NCBI RefSeq assembly: GCF_032854445.1
Contig: NW_027018002.1
Span: forward strand, 1-64,000
Reading direction: 5' to 3'
Length of the DNA: 64,000 nucleotides
DNA from: Liolophura sinensis
Lineage: Eukaryota > Mollusca > Polyplacophora > Chitonida > Chitonidae
The notes beneath the pieces were generated by a model. The model was given only the letters and a program-made list of their open reading frames with translations, had not been told where the DNA came from and did not search any database. The position numbers and the translations under genes were made by a program. The number at the start of each line of letters is the position of its first letter. The stretch's first letter is position 1. Shown here in pieces: positions 37,045 through 49,879 of the stretch.

Positions 37045-39915
37045 CTTAGCCCAAAGATTTGTCGTCTTCTGGGCTACCGAAGGGCACATAACTTATAGTC
37101 AAAAGTTGAATATAGTAATGACCAGTCGCGATTGTACAGAGTACAGTGTAGCCGATTTCAATTACAAAAAGACCATACAAAAATGCAAAAGTGGAAAAAA
37201 TGTTCCAGTGCTGCTGGTAAGAGGCTAATCCGACGTATTTTGTGACGAGAAATCGAATGGTGCAAACCGCGTTGCTCTCCGACCAATACTTTTGGCTGTA
37301 GCGACAATTCAATGATCATTGATGTCATAATCACGTGCCCAGCAACGGCTCTTACTCCATGGAAACCAGGGATATTTGCAATTTTTAACAGCTGCCGATG
37401 CCTGGCCCAATTCCGCATCTTTTGGCACCTTATTCATGTGGGTCTGTTCTCAGTTGTACTTTTTACAGCAGACTGTATCAAGTACCTTGTGATTTTTATG
37501 TACAAAAGGAGTGGTTTTTCCACACGTAGATAAAGACATTGAGATTGTCTTCGACTTAGAAGAAACACAATTGCTGGGTGAGTTAAATGGGCTTAGCCCA
37601 AAGATTTCAGGTCTTCTGGGCTACCGAAGGGCACATAACTTATAGTCAAAAGTTGAATATAGTAATGACCAGTCGCGATTGTACAGAGTACAGTGTAGCC
37701 GATTTCAATTAACAAAAAGACCAGGTAAAAATGCAAAAGTGGAAAAACTGTTCCAGTGCTACTGGTAAGAGGCTAATCCGACGTATTTTGTGACGAGAAA
37801 TCGAATGGTGCAAACCGCGTGGCTCTCCGACCAATACTTTTGGCTGTAGCGACAATTCAATGATCATTGATGTCATAATCACGTGCCCAGTAACGGCTCT
37901 TACTCCATGGAAACCAGGGATATTTGCAATTTTTTAACAGCTGCCGATGCCTGGCCCAATTCCGCATCTTTTGGCCCCTTATAAATGTGGGTCAGTGTTA
38001 AGTTGTACTTTTTACAGCAGACTGTATCAAGTACCTTGTGTTTTTTATGTACAAATGGTGTGGTTTTTCTACACGTAGATAAAGACATTGAGATTGTCTT
38101 GGACTTAGAAGTAAGGCAATTGCTGGGTGAGTTAAATGGGCTTAGCCCAAAGATTTGACGTCTTCTGGGCTACCGAAGGGCACATAACATATAGTCAAAA
38201 GTTGAATATAGTAATGACCAGTCGCGATGGTACATAGTACAGTGTAGCCGATTTCAATTAACAAAAAGACCAGGCAAAAATGCAAAATTCGAAAAATTGT
38301 TCCAGTGCTGCTGGTAAGAGGCTAATCCGACGTATTTTGTGACGAGAAATCGAATGGTACAAACCGCGTTGCTCTCCGACCAATACTTTTGGCTGTAGGG
38401 ACAATTGAATGATCATTTATGTCATAATCACGTGCCCAGCAACGGCTCTTACTCCATGGAAACCAGGGATATTTGCAATTTTTTAACAGCTGCCGATGCC
38501 TGGCCCAATTCCGCATCTTTTGGCACCTTATTCATGTGGGTCTGTTGTCAGTTGTACTTTTTACAGCAGACTCTATCAAGTACCTTGTGATTTTTATGTA
38601 CAAAAGGTGTGGTTTTTCTACACGTAAATAAAGACATTGAGATTGTCTTGCACTTAGAAGTAACACAATTGCTGGGTGAGTTAAATGGGCTTAGCCCAAA
38701 GATTTGTCGTCTTCTGGGCTACCGAAGGGCACATAACTTATAGTCAAAAGTTGAATATAGTAATGACCAGTCGCGATTGTACAGAGTACAGTGTAGCCGA
38801 TTTCAATTAAGAAAAAGACCATGCAAAAATGCAAAAGTGGAAAAAATGTTCCAGTGCTGCTGGTAAGAGGCTAATCCGACGTATTTTGTGACGAGAAATC
38901 AAATGGTGCAAACCGCGTTGCTCTCCGACCAATACTTTTTGCTGTAGCGACAATTGAATGATCATTAATGTCATAATCACGTGCCCAGCAACGGCTCTTA
39001 CTCCATGGAAACCAGGGATATTTGCAATTTTTTAACAGCTGCCGATGCCTGGCCCAATTCCGCATCTTTTGTCACCTGATAAATGTGGGTCAATGTTCAG
39101 TTGTACTTTTTACAGCAGACTGTATCAAGTACCTTGTGTTTTTTATGTACAAATGGTGTGGTTTTTCTACACGTAGATAAAGACATTGAGATTGTCTTGG
39201 ACTTAGAAATAAGACAATTGCTGGGTGAGTTAAATGGGCTTGGCCCAAAGATTTGTCGTCTTCTGGGCTACCGAAGGGCACATAACTTATAGTCAAAAGT
39301 TGAATATAGTAATGACCAGTCGCGATTGTACAGAGTACAGTGTAGCCGATTTAAATTAACAAAAAGACCATGCAAAAATGCAAAAGTGGAAAAAATGTTC
39401 CAGTGCTGCTGGTAAGAGGCTAATCCGACGTATTTTGTGACGACAAATCGAATGGTGCAAACCGCGTTGCTCTCCGACCAATACTTTTGGCTGTAGCGAC
39501 AATTCAATGATCATTGATGTCATAATCACGTGCCCAGCAACGGCTCTTACTCCATGGAAACCAGGGAAATTTGCAATTTTTCAACAGCTGCCGATGCCTG
39601 GCTCATTTCCGCATCTTTTGGCACCTTACTGAAGTGGGTCAGTGTTCAGTTGTACTTTTTACAGCAGACTGTATCAAGTACCTTGTGTTTTTTATGTACA
39701 AATGGTGTGGTTTTTCTACACGTAGATAAAGACATTGAGATTGTCTTGGACTTAGAAATAAGACAATTGCTGGGTGAGTTAAATGGGCTTGGCCCAAAGA
39801 TTTGTCGTCTTCTGGGCTACCGAAGGGCACATAACTTATAGTCAAAAGTTGAATATAGTAATGACCAGTCGCGATTGTACAGAGTACAGTGTAGCCGATT
39901 TCAATTAACAAAAAG
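37045..39915. repeat. Ten-monomer displaced duplication, second copy
   Basis: Counterpart of 31560-34430. A few one-base differences distinguish the copies, such as GTGCAAACCGCG here against GTGCAAAACCGCG at about 32323. Agreement ends near 39915 (GACCATGC here, GACCAGGC in the first copy). Confidence 0.85.
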
Positions 39916-40072
39916 ACCATGCAAAAATGCAAAAGTGGAAAAAATGTTCCAGTGCTGCTGGTAAGAGGCTAATCCGACGTATTTTGTGACGACAAATCGA
40001 ATGGTGCAAACCGCGTTGCTCTCCGACCAATACTTTTGGCTGTAGCGACAATTCAATGATCATTGATGTCAT

Positions 40073-43000
40073 AATCACGTGCCCAGTAACGGCTCTTACT
40101 CCATGGAAACCAGGGATATTTGCAATTTTTTAACAGCTGCCGATGCCTGGCCCAATTCCGCATCTTTTGGCCCCGTATAAATGTGGGTCAGTGTTAAGTT
40201 GTACTTTTTACAGCAGACTGTATCAAGTACCTTGTGTTTTTTATGTACAAATGGTGTGGTTTTTCTACACGTAGATAAAGACATTGAGATTGTCTTGGAC
40301 TTAGAAGTAAGGCAATTGCTGGGTGAGTTAAATGGGCTTAGCCAAAAGATTTGACGTCTTCTGGGCTACCGAAGGGCACATAACATATAGTCAAAAGTTG
40401 AATATAGTAATGACCAGTCGCGATGGTACATAGTACAGTGTAGCCGATTTCAATTAACAAAAAGACCAGGCAAAAATGCAAAATTCGAAAAATTGTTCCA
40501 GTGCTGCTGGTAAGAGGCTAATCCGACGTATTTTGTGACGACAAATCCAATGGTACAAACCGCGTTGCTCTCCGACCAATACTTTTGGCTGTAGTGACAA
40601 TTGAATGATCATTTATGTCATAATCACGTGCACAGCAACGGCTCTTACTCCATGGAAACCAGGGATATTTGCAATTTTTTAACAGCTGCCGATGCCTGGC
40701 CCAATTCCGCATCTTTTGGCACCTTATTCATGTGGGTCTGTTGTCAGTTGTACTTTTTACAGCAGACTGTATCAAGTACCTTGTGATTTTTATGTACAAA
40801 AGGTGTGGTTTTTCCACACGTAGATAAAGACATTGAGATTGTCTTCGACTTAGAAGAAACACAATTGCTGGGTGAGTTAAATGGGCTTAGCCCAAAGATG
40901 TCAGGTCTTCTGGGCTACCGAAGGGCACATAACTTATAGTCAAAAGTTGAATATAGTAATGACCAGTCGCGATTGTACAGAGTACAGTGTAGCCGATTTC
41001 AATTAACAAAAAGACCATGCAAAAAGGCAAAAGTGGAAAAACTGTTCCAGTGCTACTGGTAAGAGGCTAATTCGACGTATTTTGTGACGAGAAATCGAAT
41101 GGTGCAAACCGCGTGGCTCTCCGACCAATACTTTTGGCTGTAGCGACAATTCAATGATCATTGATGTCATAATCACGTGCCCAGTAACGGCTCTTACTCC
41201 ATGGAAACCAGGGATATTTGCAATTTTTTAACAGCTGCCGATGCCTGGCCCAATTCCGCATCTTTTGGCCCCTTATAAATGTGGGTCAGTGTTAAGTTGT
41301 ACTTTTTACAGCAGACTGTATCAAGTACCTTGTGTTTTTTATGAACAAATGGTGTGGTTTTTCTACACGTAGATAAAGACATTGAGATTGTCTTGGACTT
41401 AGAAGTAAGGCAATTGCTGGGTGAGTTAAATGGGCTTAGCCCAAAGATTTGAGGTCTTCTGGGCTACCGAAGGCCACATAACTTATAGTCAAAAGTTGAA
41501 TATAGTAATGACCAGTCGCGATTGTACAGAGTACAGTGTAGCCGATTTCAATTAACAAAAAGACCAGGCAAAAATGCAAAAGTGGAAAAACTGTTCCAGT
41601 GCTGCTGGTAAGAGGCTAATCCGACGTATTTTGTGACGAGAAATCGAATGGTGCAAACCGCGTTGCTCTCCGACCAATACTTTTGGCTGTAGTGACAATT
41701 GAATGATCATTGATGTCATAATCACGTGCCCAGCAACGGCTCTTACTCCATGGAAACCAGGGATATTTGCAATTTTTTAACAGCTGCCGATGCCTGGCCC
41801 AATTCCGCATCTTTTGGCACCTTATTCATGTGGGTCTGTTGTCAGTTGTACTTTTTACAGCAGACTGTATCAAGTACCTTGTGATTTTTATGTACAAAAG
41901 GTGTGGTTTTTCTACACGTAGATAAAGACATTGAGATTGTCTTGGACTTAGAAGTAACACAATTGCTGGGTGAGTTAAATGGGCTTAGCCCAAAGATTTC
42001 AGGTCTTCTGGGCTACCGAAGGGCACATAACTTATAGTCAAAAGTTGAATATAGTAATGACCAGTCGCGATTGTACAGAGTACAGTGTAGCCGATTTCAA
42101 TTAACAAAAAGACCAGGTAAAAATGCAAAAGTGGAAAAACTGTTCCAGTGCTACTGGTAAGAGGCTAATCCGACGTATTTTGTGACGAGAAATCGAATGG
42201 TGCAAACCGCGTGGCTCTCCGACCAATACTTTTGGCTGTAGCGACAATTCAATGATCATTGATGTCATAATCACGTGCCCAGTAACGGCTCTTACTCCAT
42301 GGAAACCAGGGATATTTTCAATTTTTTAACAGCTGCCGATGCCTGGCCCAATTCCGCATCTTTTGGCACCTTATAAATGTGGGTCAGTGTTAAGTTGTAC
42401 TTTTTACAGCAGACTGTATCAAGTACCTTGTGTTTTTTATGTACAAATGGTGTGGTTTTTCTACACGTAGATAAAGACATTGAGATTGTCTTGGACTTAG
42501 AAGTAAGGCAATTGCTGGGTGAGTTAAATGGGCTTAGCCCAAAGATTTGACGTCTTCTGGGCTACCGAAGGGCACATAACATATAGTCAAAAGTTGAATA
42601 TAGTAATGACCAGTCGCGATGGTACATAGTACAGTGTAGCCGATTTCAATTAACAAAAAGACCAGGCAAAAATGCAAAATTCGAAAAATTGTTCCAGTGC
42701 TGCTGGTAAGAGGCTAATCCGACGTATTTTGTGACGACAAATCCAATGGTACAAACCGCGTTGCTCTCCGACCAATACTTTTGGCTGTAGTGACAATTGA
42801 ATGATCATTCATGTCATAATCACGTGCCCAGCAACGGCTCTTACTCCATGGAAACCAGGGATATTTGCAATTTTTTAACAGCTGCCGATGCCTGGCCCAA
42901 TTCCGCATCTTTTGGCACCTTATTCATGTGGGTCTGTTGTCAGTTGTACTTTTTACAGCAGACTGTATCAAGTACCTTGTGATTTTTATGTACAAAAGGT

Positions 43001-45563
43001 GTGGTTTTTCCACACGTAGATAAAGACATTGAGATTGTCTTCGACTTAGAAGAAACACAATTGCTGGGTGAGTTAAATGGGCTTAGCCCAAAGATTTCAG
43101 GTCTTCTGGGCTACCGAAGGGCACATAACTTATAGTCAAAAGTTGAATATAGTAATGACCAGTCGCGATTGTACAGAGTACAGTGTAGCCGATTTCAATT
43201 AACAAAAAGACCAGGCAAAAATGCAAAAGTGGAAAAACTGTTCCAGTGCTGCTGGTAAGAGGCTAATCCGACGTATTTTGTGACGAGAAATCGAATGATG
43301 CAAACCGCGTTGCTCTCCGACCAATACTTTTGGCTGTAGTGACAATTGAATGATCATTGATGTCATAATCACGTGCCCAGCAACGGCTCTTACTCCATGG
43401 AAACCAGGGATATTTGCAATTTTTTAACAGCTGCCGATGCCTGGCCCAATTCCGCATCTTTTGGCACCTTATTCATGTGGGTCTGTTCTCAGTTGTACTT
43501 TTTACAGCAGACTGTATCAAGTACCTTGTGATTTTTATGTACAAAAGGTGTGGTTTTTCTACACGTAGATAAAGACATTGAGATTGTCTTGGACTTAGAA
43601 GTAAGACAATTGCTGTGTAAGTTAAATGGGCTTGGCCCAAAGATTTCAGGTCTTCTGGGCTACCGAAGGGCACATAACTTATAGTCAAAAGTTGAAAATA
43701 GTAATGACCAGTCGCGATTGTACAGAGTACAGTGTAGCCGATTTCAATTAACAAAAAGACCAGGCAAAAATGCAAAAGTGGAAAAACTGTTCCAGTGCTG
43801 CTGGTAAGAGGCTAATCCGACGTATTTTGTGACGAGAAATCGAATGGTGCAAACCGCGTTGCTCTCCGACCAATACTTTTGGCTGTAGTGACAATTGAAT
43901 GATCATTGATGTCATAATCACGTGCCCAGCAACGGCTCTTACTCCATGGAAACCAGGGATATTTGCAATTTTTTAACAGCTGCCGATGCCTGGCCCAATT
44001 CCGCATCTTTTGGCACCTTATTCATGTGGGTCTGTTGTCAGTTGTACTTTTTACAGCAGACTGTATCAAGTACCTTTTGATTTTTATGTACAAAAGGTGT
44101 GGTTTTTCTACACGTAGATAAAGACATTGAGATTGTCTTGGACTTAGAAGTAACACAATTGCTGGGTGAGTTAAATGGGCTTAGCCCAAAGATTTCAGGT
44201 CTTCTGGGCTACCGAAGGGCACATAACTTATAGTCAAAAGTTGAATATAGTAATGACCAGTCGCGATTGTACAGAGTACAGTGTAGCCGATTTCAATTAA
44301 CAAAAAGACCATGCAAAAATGCAAAAGTGGAAAAACTGTTCCAGTGCTACTGGTAAGAGGCTAATCCGACGTATTTTGTGACGAGAAATCGAATGGTGCA
44401 AACCGCGTGGCTCTCCGACCAATACTTTTGGCTGTAGCGACAATTCAATGATCATTGATGTCATAATCACGTGCCCAGTAACGGCTCTTACTCCATGGAA
44501 ACCAGGGATATTTTCAATTTTTTAACAGCTGCCGATGCCTGGCCCAATTCCGCATCTTTTGGCACCTTATAAATGTGGGTCAGTGTTAAGTTGTACTTTT
44601 TACAGCAGACTGTATCAAGTACCTTGTGTTTTTTATGTACAAATGGTGTGGTTTTTCTACACGTAGATAAAGACATTGAGATTGTCTTGGACTTAGAAGT
44701 AAGGCAATTGCTGGGTGAGTTAAATGGGCTTAGCCCAAAGATTTGACGTCTTCTGGGCTACCGAAGGGCACATAACATATAGTCAAAAGTTGAATATAGT
44801 AATGACCAGTCGCGATGGTACATAGTACAGTGTAGCCGATTTCAATTAACAAAAAGACCAGGCAAAAATGCAAAATTCGAAAAATTGTTCCAGTGCTGCT
44901 GGTAAGAGGCTAATCCGACGTATTTTGTGACGACAAATCCAATGGTACAAACCGCGTTGCTCTCCGACCAATACTTTTGGCTGTAGTGACAATTGAATGA
45001 TCATTCATGTCATAATCACGTGCCCAGCAACGGCTCTTACTCCATGGAAACCAGGGATATTTGCAATTTTTTAACAGCTGCCGATGCCTGGCCCAATTCC
45101 GCATCTTTTGGCACCTTATTCATGTGGGTCTGTTGTCAGTTGTACTTTTTTACAGCAGACTGTAACAAGTACCTTGTGATTTTTATGTACAAAAGGTGTG
45201 GTTTTTCTACACGTAGATAAAGACATTGAGATTGTCTTGGACTTAGAAGTAACACAATTGCTGTGTAAGTTAAATGGGCTTGGCCCAAAGATTTCAGGTC
45301 TTCTGGGCTACCGAAGGGCACATAACTTATAGTCAAAATTTGAAAATAGTAATGACCAGTCGCGATTGTACAGAGTACAGTGTAGCCGATTTCAATTAAC
45401 AAAAAGACCAGGTAAAAATGCAAAAGTGGAAAAACTGTTCCAGTGCTGCTGGTAAGAGGCTAATCCGACGTATTTTGTGACGAGAAATCGAATGGTGCAA
45501 ACTGCGTTGCTCTCTGACCAATACTTTTCCCTGTAGTGACAATTGAATGATCATTGATGTCAT
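40073..45563. repeat. Domain V: alternating A' and C monomers (units 74-83)
   Basis: The order is A' C A' C A' C C C A' C. A' units have CTTATAAATG with GTTAAG, and upstream CCCAGTAACGG instead of CCCAGCAACGG. Several units carry the CATATAG plus GATGGTACATAG haplotype. Class D is absent from here to the window end. Confidence 0.85.
41475..45196. repeat. Tetramer-offset duplication, period about 2196 bp
   Basis: Segments at about 41475-43000 and 43671-45196 share GGATATTTTCAATT near 42310 and 44506, and GATCATTCATGTC near 42804 and 45000. The match breaks where the first copy reads TTTTTCCACACG and the second TTTTTCTACACG, so the breakpoint lies inside a monomer. Confidence 0.82.
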
Positions 45564-46100
45564 AATCACGTGCCCAGCAACGGCTCTTACTCCATGGAAA
45601 CCAGGGAAATTTGCAATTTTTCAACAGCTGCCGATGCCTGGCTCAATTCCGCATCTTTTGGCACCTTACTGAAGTGGGTCAGTGTTCAGTTGTACTTTTT
45701 ACAGCAGACTGTATCAAGTACCTTGTGTTTTTCACCTACAAATGGTGTGGTTTTTCTACACGTAGATAAAGACATTGAGATTGTCTTGCACTTAGAAGTA
45801 AGGCAATTGCTGGTTGAGTTAAATGCGCTTGGCCCAAAGATTTGTCGTCTTCTGGGCTACCGAAGGGCACATAACTTATAGTCAAAAGTTGAATATAGTA
45901 ATGACAGTCGCGATTGTACAGAGTACAGTGTAGCCGATTTCAATTAAGAAAAAGACCATGCAAAAATGCAAAAGTGGAAAAACTGTTCCAGTGCTGCTGG
46001 TAAGAGGCTAATCCGACGTATTTTGTGACGAGAAATCGAATGGTGCAAACCGCGTTGCTCTCCGACCAATACTTTTGGCTGTAGTGACAATTGAATGATC
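45200..46100. repeat. Pentamer-offset duplication, first copy
   Basis: The segment shares GCTGTGTAAGTT, TGAAAATAGTAATG, a CC-for-GG change next to CTGTAGTGAC (45531 here), and GGTTGAGTTAAATGCGC with 47945-48840, at an offset of 2745 bp (5 x 549). Confidence 0.78.
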
Positions 46101-47944
46101 ATTGATGTCATAATCACGTGCCCAGCAACGTCTCTTACCTCCATGGAAACCAGGGAAATTTGCAATTTTTCAACAGCTGCGATGCCTGGCTCAATTCCGC
46201 ATCTTTTGGCACCTTACTGAAGTGGGTCAGTGTTCAGTTGTACTTTTTACAGCAGACTGTATCAAGTACCTTGTGTTTTTCACCTACAAATGGTGTGGTT
46301 TTTCTACACGTAGATAAAGACATTGAGATTGTCTTGGACTTAGAAGTAAGGCAATTGCTGGGTGAGTTAAATGCGCTTGGCCCAAAGATTTGTCGTCTTC
46401 TGGGCTACCGAAGGGCACATAACTTATAGTCAAAAGTTGAATATAGTAATGACCAGTCGCGATTGTACAGAGTACAGTGTAGCCGATTTCAATTAAGAAA
46501 AAGACCATGCAAAAATGCAAAAGTGGAAAAACTGTTCCAGTGCTGCTGGTAAGAGGCTAATCCGACGTATTTTGTGACGAGAAATCGAATGGTGCAAACC
46601 GCGTTGCTCTCCGACCAATACTTTTGGCTGTAGTGACAATTGAATGATCATTTATGTCATAATCACGTGTCCAGCAACGGCTCTTACTCCATGGAAACCA
46701 GGAAAATTTACAATTTTTCAACAGCTGCCAATGCCTGGCTCAATTCCGCATCTTTTGGCACCTTACTGAAGTGGGTCAGTGTTCAGTTGTACTTTTTACA
46801 GCAGACTGTATCAAGTACCTTGTGTTTTTCACCTACAAATGGTGTGGTTTTTCTACACGTAGATAAAGACATTGAGATTGTCTTGCACTTAGAAGTAAGG
46901 CAATTGCTGGGTGAGTTAAATGGGCTTAGCCCAAAGATTTGACGTCTTCTGGGCTACCGAAGGGCACATAACATATAGTCAAAAGTTGAATATAGTAATG
47001 ACCAGTCGCGATGGTACATAGTACAGTGTAGCCGATTTCAATTAACAATAAGACCAGGCAAAAATGCAAAATTCGAAAAAATTGTTCCAGTGCTGCTGGT
47101 AAGAGGCTAATCCGACGTATTTTGTGACGACAAATCGAATGGTACAAACCGCGTTGCTCTCCGACCAATAGTTTTGGCTGTAGTGACAATTGAATAATCA
47201 TTGATGTCATAATCACGTGCCCAGCAACGGCTCTTACTCCATGGAAACCAGGGATATTTGCAATTTTTCAACAGCTGCCGATGCCTGGCCCAATTCCGCA
47301 TCTTTTGGCACCTTATTCATGTGGGTCTGTTGTCAGTTGTACTTTTTACAGCAGACTGTATCAAGTACCTTGTGATTTTTATGTACAAAAGGTGTGGTTT
47401 TTCTACACGTAGATAAAGACATTGAGATTGTCTTGGACTTAGAAGTAACACAATTGCTGGGTGAGTTAAATGGGCTTAGCCCAAAGATTTGAGGTCTTCT
47501 GGGCTACCGAAGGGCACATAACTTATAGTCAAAAGTTGAATATAGTAATGACCAGTCGCGATTGTACAGAGTACAGTGTAGCCGATTTCAATTAACAAAA
47601 AGACCAGGCAAAAATGCAAAAGTGGAAAAACTGATCCAGTGCTGCTGGTAACAGGCTAATCCGACGTATTTTGTGACGACAAATCGAATGGTGCAAACCG
47701 CGTTGCTCTCCGACTAATACTTTTGGCTGTAGTGACAATTGAATGATCATTGATGTCATAATCACGTGCCCAGCAACGGCTCTTACTCCATGGAAACCAG
47801 GGATATTTGCAATTTTTTAACAGCTGCCGATGCCTGGCCCAATTCCGCATCTTTTGGCACCTTATTCATGTGGGTCTGTTCTCAGTTGTACTTTCTACAG
47901 CAGACTGTATCAAGTACCTTGTGATTTTTATGTACAAAAGGTGT

Positions 47945-48840
47945 GGTTTTTCTACACGTAGATAAAGACATTGAGATTGTCTTGGACTTAGAAGTAACAC
48001 AATTGCTGTGTAAGTTAAATGGGCTTGGCCCAAAGATTTCAGGTCTTCTGGGCTACCGAAGGGCACATAACTTATAGTCAAAAGTTGAAAATAGTAATGA
48101 CCAGTCGCGATTGTACAGAGTACAGTGTAGCCGATTTCAATTAACAAAAAGACCAGGTAAAAATGCAAAAGTGGAAAAACTGTTCCAGTGCTGCTGGTAA
48201 GAGGCTAATCCGACGTATTTTGTGACGAGAAATCGAATGGTGCAAACTGCGTTGCTCTCTGACCAATACCTTTCCCTGTAGTGACAATTGAATGATCATT
48301 GATGTCATAATCACGTGCCCAGCAACGGCTCTTACTCCATGGAAACCAAGGAAATTTGCAATTTTTCAACAGCTGCCGATGCCTGGCTCAATTCCGCATC
48401 TTTTGGCACCTTACTGAAGTGGGTCAGTGTTCAGTTGTACTTTTTACAGCAGACTGTATCAAGTACCTTGTGTTTTTCACCTACAAATGGTGTGGTTTTT
48501 CTACACGTAGATAAAGACATTGAGATTGTCTTGCACTTAGAAGTAAGGCAATTGCTGGTTGAGTTAAATGCGCTTGGCCCAAAGATTTGACGTCTTCTGG
48601 GCTACCGAAGGGCACATAACTTATAGTCAAAAGTTGAATATAGTAATGACCAGTCGCGATTGTACAGAGTACAGTGTAGCCGATTTCAATTAAGAAAAAG
48701 ACCATGCAAAAATGCAAAAGTGGAAAAACTGTTCCAGTGCTGCTGGTAAGAGGCTAATCCGACGTATTTTGTGACGAGAAATCGAATGGTGCAAACCGCG
48801 TTGCTCTCCGACCAATACTTTTGGCTGTAGCGACAATTGA
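47945..48840. repeat. Pentamer-offset duplication, second copy
   Basis: Counterpart of 45200-46100; the marked CTGTAGTGAC is at 48276. GGTTGAGTTAAATGCGC recurs near 48558. Confidence 0.78.
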
Positions 48841-49879
48841 ATGATCATTGATGTCATAATCACGTGTCCAGCAACGGCTCTTACTCCATGGAAACCAGGA
48901 AAATTTTCAATTTTTTAACAGCTGCCGATGCCTGGCTCAATTCCGCATCTTTTGGCACCTTACTGAAGTGGGTCAGTGTTCAGTTGTACTTTTTACAGCA
49001 GACTCTATCAAGTACCTTGTGATTTTTATGTACAAATGGTGTGGTTTTTCTACACGTAGATAAAGACATTGAGATTGTCTTGCACTTAGAAGTAAGGCAA
49101 TTGCTGGGAGAGTTAAATGGGCTTGGCAAAAAGATTTGAGGTCATCTGGGCTACCGAAGGGCACATAACTTATAGTCAAAAGTTGAATATAGTAATGACC
49201 AGTCGCGATGGTACATAGTACAGTGTAGCCGATTTCAATTAACAAAAAGACCAGGCAAAAATGCAAAATTCGAAAAATTGTTCCAGTGCTGCTGGTAAGA
49301 GGCTAATCCGACGTATTTTGTGACGAGAAATCGAATGGTGCAAACCGCGTTGCTCTCCGACCAATACTTTTGGCTGTAGCGACAATTGAATGATCATTGA
49401 TGTCATAATCACGTGCCCAGCAACGGCTCTTACTCCATGGAAACCAGGGATATATGCAATTTTTTAACAGCTGCCGATGCCTGGCCCAATTCCGCATCTT
49501 TTGGCACCTTATTCATGTGGGTCTGTTCTCAGTTGTACTTTTTACAGCAGACTGTATCAAGTACCTTGTGATTTTTATGTACAAAAGGTGTGGTTTTTCT
49601 ACACGTAGATAAAGACATTGAGATTGTCTTGGACTTAGAAGTAACACAATTGCTGGGTGAGTTAAATGGGCTTAGCCCAAAGATTTCAGGTCTTCTGGGC
49701 TACCGAAGGGCACATAACTTATAGTCAAAAGTTGAATATAGTAATGACCAGTCGCGATTGTACAGAGTACAGTGTAGCCGATTTCAATTAACAAAAAGAC
49801 CAGGTAAAAATGCAAAAGTGGAAAAACTGTTCCAGTGCTGCTGGTAAGAGGCTAATCCGACGTATTTTGTGACGAGAAA

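Larger units (their letters stand above)
28551..40072. repeat. Domain IV: tetramer and decamer organisation (units 53-73)
   Basis: The B-C-D order is replaced by B C C A' repeated twice, then C D B C D B B, then a second C C A' C D B. The second C of each tetramer is a subtype with TTTTTCCACACG, GTTCTCAG and GAAGAAACAC. The second C C A' C D B run reproduces the first at an offset of about 5485 bp, close to ten monomers. Confidence 0.85.
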
